A stretch of DNA of 64,000 bases from Cerioporus squamosus (taxonomy: Eukaryota; Basidiomycota; Agaricomycetes; Polyporales; Polyporaceae), in contig JABYQS010000001.1 in NCBI GenBank assembly GCA_022592435.1, positions 1,054,001 to 1,118,000 of the forward strand, read 5' to 3'. A model generated the notes under the pieces. That model searched no databases. It was not told the origin of the DNA and saw nothing but the letters and a program-made list of their open reading frames with translations. Shown piece by piece: positions 57,230-64,000 of this stretch. Both the position numbers and the translations under genes were made by a program. How positions within the stretch are numbered: position 1 is the first letter of the stretch; every line of letters begins with the position of its first letter.

Positions 57230-57659
57230 GGTGGTCAGCGCACGGAAGTCAACAGATCCCGAGGTGGAGCTGAACGGCCGCGGAGAACAATCGCCTCGTA
57301 TTTATATAGGGCGTGTAGACACCTCCCACCGCCGCGAAGCATTATAGGCGCGGCGCGCATAAGCTGATCCGGTCTGAATGTCAGCAAGCCTGTCACGATG
57401 GGATGATAAGACTAACATGCCTCGAACTAATCACGGACAACAACGGGTTGATTGGCAACGGAGGACAGCCCGGTACGCTATTCTAAGAGACCAAGGCACT
57501 GGTGAGTAGTGTGGTGGACGCACCGGATTTGCTGCGGCGGAACACAGGCGAGGACCGCTGCTCCCAGACAATGTCAGATTATCCTGTTAACCCAATAGTC
57601 TACTATGCAACAGTCCTCATAGTCCATCCAACACATGGCACCAGAACAACAGAGAGTTA
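57230..57659. other. Intergenic region with DUF2235 promoter
   Basis: 430 bases between two minus-strand genes. Confidence 0.45.
57301..57308 (-). promoter_or_regulatory. TATA box of DUF2235 gene
   Basis: TATATAAA on the minus strand, about 70 bases upstream of the ATG at 57229. Confidence 0.55.
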
Positions 57660-58864
57660 CTACTTGCCAAGACGCATCTCCGCCGCGGCGAACTCATCCA
57701 ATGCTCTCCTGAACTCGACTTCCTCAATGGAAGACAAGTCTACTCCAGATGAGCTCGCAGCCCACCATGAGGCAGCCTTAGGACAGGGATCCCAACTGCA
57801 CGCGATGGATGAGCTGGTGCACAGGAAATGTCCCAGAGTCCGGACTTACAAGATTTCCGTGAGCCTCATCTGCCATGGAGGGAAGCCGCCGAGTTCCACC
57901 GGCGAGCGCATCTGTCCAGCAGGTGGCTTCCGGTGCACAATCATCAGATCCGGCGAAGGGAATCCGTGCTCGCCTATGAGGGCAATGCGTGAGACCTCAG
58001 ATATACGTATATCGTCAAGACTCGCCTTCTAGTATCGCATTGAGCTCCTGGATGGAGGGGCTGTTTAAATTATAGGTAGAGGGATCGCTAGTCCTACGGT
58101 GTCTATGATCGCGTAGAAGAGTCGTCGCGGTCGCGGCCATGGCGCCCTTGCCAGATTTGTAGGAGACTACATGCAAGGTCAACGGGGACTCCTCCGCATG
58201 GTCGTCGTTCCCTGCTCGTGAGTTAGATGCTTTGAACGCGCGCAAATTTGAACACGCAGAAACTCACGCGCAGCGCGTCGGCGCTTCAGGGCCGATCTAC
58301 TAATGCTTGCTCTACGTTTTGGCTTGGAGGAGGGGTTGGGAAAGCGGATGGTGGTAACGCTAAGTTTGGGAATGACAGGGTTCGCGTAAGGGGAGAGCGG
58401 CCTAGAGTCCGCATCATCGGAAGGTGGGGGTGTAAGGGGATAACGCATATCGCATTCGACAGGTGAGTCTTCGGCATCCTCTCCTTGGGTGGGCAGTACT
58501 CGTCTACGGATTTCCAAGGAGCTATTTGCAAGGAGGCCTGCAGCATTGTCAGAGATGCACAATAACGTCGGTCAGGGCTCCGCGCACCTTCGCGGTCGTA
58601 CACAGTGAGCCGTCGTATCCCTACGACTTGGCACCAGCTAGCCACTTTCTCCACGCTATTGAGCATGTACTTCTCATTGCTCTCCTCGTCCGCGACGGGG
58701 TTAGATATGAGAGACAGGGCAAGGTGCAACGGTAGTTTGTTGCGTCCCGCGATCAAAGGAGTGGGTTGTCGGCGGAAGAATCGAGAGGACAGAGATTTGA
58801 ATACAAGGACTAGTCGATACACGGCGTGCAGGACCGCAAGGATCAGGCGGGCGAGCCAGGACAT
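57660..58864 (-). CDS. NUS1: NUS1, dehydrodolichyl diphosphate synthase subunit
   Basis: Minus-strand exons 58864-58588, 58537-58268, 58214-58026, 57973-57850 and 57795-57660 give 331 aa. The N-terminal MSWLARLILAVLHAVYRLVL is a membrane segment, followed by PLHLALSLI and KVASWCQVVGIRRLTVYDREG, the pseudo-active-site region of Nus1. The C-terminus has PSPDLMIVH, LGGFPPWQMRLTEI and EFRRALDEFAAAEMRLGK, diagnostic of the family. Known: Nus1 pairs with the catalytic cis-prenyltransferase Rer2/Srt1 on the ER to make polyprenyl diphosphate for dolichol and thus for N-glycosylation. Odd: the third intron (57974-58025) fits only as a GC-AG intron. The last coding exon replaces the usual Tyr-Tyr after LTEI by Phe-Trp. 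An upstream frame is open but has no ATG. Confidence 0.88.
57974..58025 (-). other. NUS1: GC-AG intron in NUS1
   Basis: The donor reads AAG/GCGAGT and the acceptor CATAG. Its 52 nt length and phase join NAILEG to EHGFPSPDLMIVH exactly; no GT donor nearby restores the frame. Confidence 0.7.
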
Positions 58865-59213
58865 CGGGTTCGTCGCGTCAAGCGCGTCCAGCGACGTGTC
58901 CGCTACGGTTGAGCGTGCGGCGAGGATGCACAGGACGGAGGCGGGCAAGCGTAGAGGTCTGAAGAAGGTGTAGACAAGTTCATCGCCAACGCTGTCCGGA
59001 AGGTGTGCGAGATCACGTGAAAGCTGTCGTCGACGTGTCCGACTCCCGCTCCAGACCCCATACGGGTGTACGGTCGCTTTGTACGTCTAGCCAAAGGTCG
59101 AGTGATATGCCACGGCGTTTTCAAATTGGCCAAGGTTGCAAATCCAATTGTACTTGTGGTGGTACAGTGTATCGTAATATACAAGCTGCTCACGGTCACG
59201 GTAACCTGCAGTC
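58865..59213. other. Intergenic region
   Basis: About 350 bases between SEC17 and NUS1, both minus strand. No element recognised. Confidence 0.4.
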
Positions 59214-60252
59214 CTACAAGATGGTATCCGTATCTATGCCCTTCTTGATCTTCAAGAGTATACTGGTCTTCCAGTTGTCCAGCTTTGTCACCTGGTCATA
59301 CTCGAAGACCGCTCCGGTGAACGCATCCATATCACCGGCTTCAATGGCGTCCACAAGGATGTTCACGAACTTTGCTTCCCGGGTCGAGGTAAAAGTGGTG
59401 TCAAGGGACCCGTACTTAGTTAGGTTTCGCTTGGCAGTGACAGTATCCTTTGTGGTACAATGTGTGCCGTGTCAGAAGGATTCATATGAGCTAGAGAGCG
59501 CTCGGGATACACACCTTCATCGCCAGAGCGCAAAGACTAGCACGCAACCAGTACTCCTTCACACTGTACTTCGTGAGAGCGGACGATAGAGAAGCATTCG
59601 CCACTTGTTCGTAGAGAGCGATCGCTTGTGGGTAGTCCTCGAGTTCAGCATGAAGGTCGGCAGCATCCTTGTAGCAAGCGTTGGCAGTCCTGGATTCATG
59701 TGTCAGTAAGTGCATTGTCTGTGAGTACATATGGTACGCACGCAGTAGCATCTTCCTGAGAGTACCATTCTGCTGCGCGTTCAAAGCTCTCGCAAGCTTT
59801 ACGGAGGTCGTTGAGTTCCTGTAGGTAGATCTGCCCAATCTCCTTCTCGCGATCCGCAGCTTGCCTGAAGCGTCCTGCCTTCGTGAGATGGGTTATCGTC
59901 TGCGAGAGAGCCTGCACCGCAACTAGAGTGGTTGTTGTCAAAGTGTGTCGAGCACGCGGTGAGAGAAAGGCTTACGGCTTGAATCGACCCTCTTGTACGC
60001 TTTAGCGGCATTCCACCATGCATTCGCAGCTTCGTTGCCCTCCTGACACTTCTCCCTACATTCGGCCTCGCGAGCATGAGCATCCCCTGCCTCCTTAAAC
60101 TGCTTGTCAATCTTGAACGCGTTGGCGGCCTGCTGGTAGAGATCTCCGGCCTCCTCGTACTTGGTAGATGCCGAGGAGAACCATCCAGTGGACGAGTTAG
60201 CCTTCTTGTCGGCTTTCTCGATTAGGGCCTGACCCTCAGACTTGGCTGGCAT
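59214..60252 (-). CDS. SEC17: Alpha-SNAP (vesicular fusion protein Sec17)
   Basis: Minus-strand exons 60252-59976, 59922-59742, 59689-59515 and 59447-59214 give 288 aa, matching the 290-295 aa of the family. TPR-like helical repeats run throughout: GWFSSASTKYEEAGDLYQQA, NAWWNAAKAYKRVD, GRFRQAADREKEIGQIYLQE, CYKDAADLHAELEDYPQAIA and EYWLRASLCALAM. The C-terminal helix ends LDNWKTSILLKIKKGIDTD, the segment that stimulates the NSF ATPase. Known: alpha-SNAP recruits Sec18/NSF to cis-SNARE complexes for disassembly on all secretory membranes. It is divergent from PCM1 with about 280 bases between start codons. Confidence 0.95.
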
Positions 60253-60481
60253 AGTGCTGTACAAGGAAACGTGTGGACTGGCTGTGATAGAGGCGAGGAA
60301 CAAGGAGGTCTGTGCGATGATCCAACGGAGGGCGGAGGCGGAGCTTGGCGGTGAGAGACAAGAGAGGCAAGTGTGCAATGTGCATCATCCCGGCATCGCG
60401 TCGCACGTGCTCAGCGCGCCGTCGCGATCGAGATCCAATGAGGACCGCACCGCGCATGTAACGCCTTCCAGACCGCGAGGA

Positions 60482-60487
60482 TATATA
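60482..60487 (+). promoter_or_regulatory. PCM1: TATA box of PCM1
   Basis: TATATA about 47 bases upstream of the PCM1 start codon at 60534. Confidence 0.5.
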
Positions 60488-60533
60488 GCCCTCCGGTCGT
60501 CATCTCCTCGCCCACCTCTTCGTCACGACCATC

Positions 60534-62458
60534 ATGACCTCGCTGCCTGTAGACGCTATCAGGGCCCTCGCGGACCAGCACCCCAAGCCGCCCAACGTAC
60601 TCTTCCAGTACGGCACGGCTGGCTTCAGGACCCTGTACGTCTTCCACTTCGATCCAGTGTGTATATGCATATGCTGATCGCCGAAATAGAGGAAATGCCT
60701 TAGACCCGGTCATGTTCCGCGTGGGGATTCTCGCTGCCTTGAGGAGCAAACGGCTAGATGGGAAGACCATCGGGGTCATGGTCACCGCATCTCACAATCC
60801 AGAGCCTGTGAGTAGGCTATGCACTACGCCTTGTCATTCATGGCTGAACTTCATCCACTCAGGATAATGGAGTCAAGTTGGTCGACCCTCGTGGTGAGAT
60901 GCTTGAAGCCGCATGGGAAGCCCACGCTACCAATCTGGCCAATGCTCCCACCACGGATGCGCTCATCGCAGCCCTCGAGACGCTTGTCCGGAACCTGAAG
61001 ATCGACCTGTCGAAGCCCGCACGGGTAGTCTACGCTCGCGACACCCGTCCCTCGGGACCCGCTCTGATTGCCTCTTTGGAGGATGGCTTCAAGGCGATGG
61101 GTGCCGAAGCCCGAAACGCCGGGGTAACCACGACCCCAGTACTTCATTACCTCGTCAAGGCGATCAACACAAGGGCACTAAGGATTCGTACGGCGATGAC
61201 TCGGAAGAGGGGTACTTGCAGAAATTGAGTACTGCGTTCAAGAAGCTCGTGGTAAGTGCCTCTTGTGCCGGAGATGGACGGTCGTTCACATATCGTGTTA
61301 GGCTGGCAAGCCTGCCATTCCTCCCCTGGTTGTCGACTGCGCGAACGGCGTGGGCGCAATTTTAGCCGAAAAACTGGCGAAACACCTCGGTGACACCCTT
61401 CCTCTCATTCTCGAAAACACGGCCATCGATACTCTTGGGGCACTGAACAACGCCTGCGGCGCCGACTATGTCAAGACCTCACAGAAATTACCTCCTTCCC
61501 TGTCTTCAGTACTCAAGCCTGGTCAAAGAGCATGCAGTCTTGACGGCGACGCGGATCGTCTCATCTACTACTACCTGGACGACCGTAGTCAGTTCCACAT
61601 GCTCGACGGAGACAAGATTGCCGCGCTTGTGGCAGCGTTCATAGTGGACCTTACCAAGTCTGCGGGTTTGGATGACCAGATCCAAGTAGGCATCGTCCAG
61701 ACGGCGTATGCCAACGGAGGTTCGACGAAGTATCTATCAGAGGTAACTTTCCCTGTATTGGTTCCGTGCGCCATATCATTCATAGCTCTCCATAGCGTCT
61801 CCCAGTCAAATGCGTCCCTACCGGTGTCAAGCACTTGCACCATGCCGCGGAACACTACGACATTGGCGTCTACTTCGAAGCCAATGGTCACGGCACTGTT
61901 CTGTTTTCCCCGGACACCCTTGAGAAGCTCTCGACCTACCAACCATCCACTCCCGCCCAATCCACGGCGCTCAATCACCTGATCAACCTCACGAATGTGA
62001 TTAATCAGACTGTTGGTGATGCACTGTCGGACATGCTCCTCGTAGAAGTCGTACTGGCCCACAGGTCGTACAGCGGCGTCGAGTGGGACTCCCTATATGT
62101 CGACCTGCCCAACCGGCTCGTGAAGGTTGTCGTCGCAGACAGGAACCTCTTCAAGACTGAAGACGCTGAGAGGCGGCTAGTGAGCCCGCCGGGGCTGCAA
62201 ACGAAGATCGACGAGCTCGTCCGACGGTATGAGGGTGGTCGTTCGTTCGTCAGACCGAGCGGCACGGAGGATGTTGTCCGCGTCTATGCCGAAGCCGCCG
62301 TGCGGGCGCAGGCAGACGGTATGTCCGACGTTCATTTCTCGGTTTCCGTCAGAGCTAATTGGTCCACGTTGCTTGCAGAGCTGGCATTCCGGGTGGCAGG
62401 ACTGGTGTACGATGAGTTCGGCGGCGATCCGGCGAAACGGCCCTCCGAGTTCTTGTAG
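60534..62458 (+). CDS. PCM1: Phosphoacetylglucosamine mutase, with one-base frame break in exon 3
   Basis: Exons 60534-60634, 60690-60807, 60863-61251, 61302-61742, 61796-62318 and 62379-62458 encode about 550 aa, the normal length. Domain I has [12 protein letters not shown] and the phosphoserine loop [11 protein letters not shown]; domain II carries the metal loop DGDADR; domain III the sugar loop YFEANGHGT; domain IV the phosphate loop [15 protein letters not shown]. Known: Pcm1/Agm1 converts GlcNAc-6-P to GlcNAc-1-P on the route to UDP-GlcNAc for chitin, N-glycans and GPI anchors. Odd: exon 3 is 389 nt where 390 is needed; KAINT reads in one frame and [19 protein letters not shown] in the next, so a base is missing near 61165-61172. 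The gene is essential in other fungi, so an assembly error is more likely than a true null. Confidence 0.92.
61165..61172 (+). other. PCM1: Missing base in PCM1 exon 3
   Basis: The sequence around ACACAAGGGC needs one more A to keep the family-conserved frame. No GT-AG intron of suitable size explains the shift. Confidence 0.75.
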
Positions 62459-62785
62459 ATGCCTGTCCGCGGATTGGCCGAGACGTTGGGAAAGACAAGG
62501 ATAGGGAGCAGTCTGTACTGTCTGTACTTTACGTGTGCAATCACAGAGTTTGGAATCACTGGTGAATCGTTGGGTGAATTTGACTCATCGGCCGTTGCCG
62601 GGGCGTCAGCGGGGCGGACGAGGGGCGACTGCACGCAAGCGGCGAGGCTATCTGAGCCTATAGATGAGCCACTATGTCGCCATGTCTCGACTCAGTCGAC
62701 CATCCCCTTCCTCCGCCGTCTATCTCGTCCGCTGCTGGAATCGCTGACTGTCTAGTTTGAACCCTTTTCCCTTCCGCCACCACCG
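62459..62785. other. Promoter/intergenic region
   Basis: 327 bases between PCM1 and DUG3, both plus strand; pyrimidine-rich in the last 60 bases before the DUG3 start. No TATA box. Confidence 0.45.
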
Positions 62786-64000
62786 ATGTGTCGGTTCGTC
62801 ATCTACAAAGGCACCAAACCCGTGCAGCTCTCGCACCTGCTCACCCGTCCGTGCCACTCGATCATAAACCAAGCTTTCGACTCGCGACTGCGCTTGGATC
62901 GCCGTCGACCCATCAACGGAGATGGCTTCGGAGTGGGTGAGTACGCTTCACTGTGACCGCCCCTTGAGCCAGGACTGGGTGTGGAGGGCGACTGACCCTG
63001 GGCGCACAGGCTGGTATGACTCGGTCTATGATGAGGAGTTAGGCAGCCAGCCATGCATTTTCACTTCGGTCACTCCGGTATGTGACCTGCAGTCGGGTTC
63101 GTGCATTCAGCTGAACTTATCGTCGCAGGCATGGAACAATGTGAACCTTGTCCGACTAGCAGAGAAGATCAAGTCTCCGTTGGTCTTGTAAGCATCATTC
63201 TTATGCTCGCGGTGCAGGGAAGCTTATCGCGCGTTCCCAGTGCCCACGTCCGTGCCACTACGGCTGGAACCCTCAGCCTCGACAACTGTCATCCGTGGTC
63301 ATACGGGAAGCTCATGGTGCGCGTGCCCCCGACGTCTGCTTCGTGAGGTCCTTGACACTTCTTCCTAGTTCATGCACAACGGTGGTATCGCGGAGTTCGG
63401 CAAGATTAAGCGCAAGTTGCTCGCGAGCCTGCCGGACGAGATCTTCAATTGGGTCAGCGGAAACACTGGTGAGTCGTTGAGTACATGAGTTTGACACACT
63501 GGGCCGACACTGCGCAGACTCTCAATGGGCGTTCGCTCTGTTGCTGTCAAAGGTATGTTAGTTACTCGTGCGAGTACAACAGCTACTCATGGTGTACCGA
63601 AACAGCTACCCAATCCCAAAGCCAAGCGCTTCAGTCCCGCTGTTTTGCAGCGTGCCATGCAAGAAACCATATCACACATTAACGCGCTGTCGGAAGAGTA
63701 CGACATAACGGAGGCAAGTCTCTGTTCCTGCCATGCGCGATCGTACGTTATTGATGTTCTTATAGCCTAGCTTGATGAACTTCTGCGTGACGGACGGCGA
63801 GACTGTGGTTGCCACTCGCTATATCTCATCGCGTACAGACGAAGCCGCCTCTCTTGTGAGTGCATCCGGTTTCGTCAGGCGGATACCTTGCTCACGTCCC
63901 CACAGTGGTTCTCCTCCGGAAGTACCTTCAGCGAGTACGCCGACGGCGGTCATTACAAGATGTCGAAGACGGACAAGCGAGAGAACATCATCATGGTACC
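62786..64000 (+). CDS. DUG3: Dug3 glutamine-amidotransferase subunit of the glutathione degradosome, 3' end outside window
   Basis: Exons 62786-62936, 63010-63077, 63129-63187, 63241-63316, 63369-63468, 63518-63552, 63606-63713, 63766-63855 and 63906 onward; about 260 residues are present. The protein begins MCRFVIYKG, so Cys2 becomes the N-terminal nucleophile of a class II (Ntn) amidotransferase. RPINGDGFGVGWYD, AHVRATTAGTLSLDNCHPW and FMHNGGIAEF are the glutamine-site motifs. Known: Dug3 with the peptidase Dug2 and the dipeptidase Dug1 cleaves glutathione in the cytosol without gamma-glutamyl transpeptidase. The intron 63714-63765 has a GC donor. The reading frame is still open at the window end. 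Confidence 0.93.
63714..63765 (+). other. DUG3: GC-AG intron in DUG3
   Basis: Donor GAG/GCAAGT, the classical GC donor context, and acceptor TATAG; 52 nt, phase 0, joining YDITE to PSLMNFCVTDG. Confidence 0.8.

Overview
The window looks like nuclear DNA from a filamentous basidiomycete, most likely an Agaricomycete of the wood-decay type. Protein-coding genes are dense on both strands and most are cut by many 45-70 nt introns with GTRNGT-like donors and C/TAG acceptors. The families are fungal (beta-1,6-glucan synthase KRE6/SKN1, Dug3, fungal L-rhamnose dehydrogenase, Ser/Thr-rich single-pass membrane proteins). I reconstructed 27 genes by splicing by eye; almost all reading frames close exactly at the proposed splice sites, which is the main evidence for the gene models. 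No rRNA, tRNA, CRISPR array or autonomous transposon was recognised.

Layout. 0.2-10.6 kb: glutathione S-transferase-like protein, type II membrane glycosyltransferase (GT31-like), an uncharacterised membrane protein, a 2 kb stretch without a recognisable gene, and a small hydrophilic CsbD-like protein with a clear TATA box. 11.2-21.9 kb: two related mucin-like, single-pass membrane proteins on the minus strand enclose two plus-strand enzymes (an MDR oxidoreductase and an isochorismatase-like hydrolase). 21.9-23.7 kb: no recognisable gene. 23.7-28.5 kb: Rab4-type GTPase, D-serine dehydratase, HSL-type esterase. 29.3-37.4 kb: CAPER/RBM39-like splicing factor, a cytosolic ketol-acid-reductoisomerase-like enzyme divergent from an L-rhamnose 1-dehydrogenase, a cupin protein and PEX16. 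38.1-38.5 kb: a 378 bp element with 38 bp inverted terminal repeats. 38.7-54.5 kb: uncharacterised coiled-coil protein, KRE6/SKN1, CorA-type Mg transporter, RRP36, NADPH-FMN reductase family protein, and a large uncharacterised polytopic membrane protein. 54.8-64 kb: DUF2235 hydrolase, NUS1, SEC17 (alpha-SNAP), PCM1 (phosphoacetylglucosamine mutase) and the 5' part of DUG3, which runs off the window.

Most genes are housekeeping functions of unrelated pathways (vesicle traffic, peroxisome biogenesis, ribosome biogenesis, splicing, cell-wall glucan and chitin-precursor synthesis, dolichol synthesis, glutathione breakdown), so the window is ordinary chromosome rather than one cluster. The parts that look accessory are the KARI-like/rhamnose-dehydrogenase/cupin group, the mucin-like pair with its two enclosed enzymes, and the inverted-repeat element. 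Two introns are best explained as GC-AG introns (NUS1, DUG3). Three genes (PCM1, mucin-like protein A, RBM39-like) contain one-base frame discrepancies, suggesting either consensus errors in this assembly or real allelic damage.
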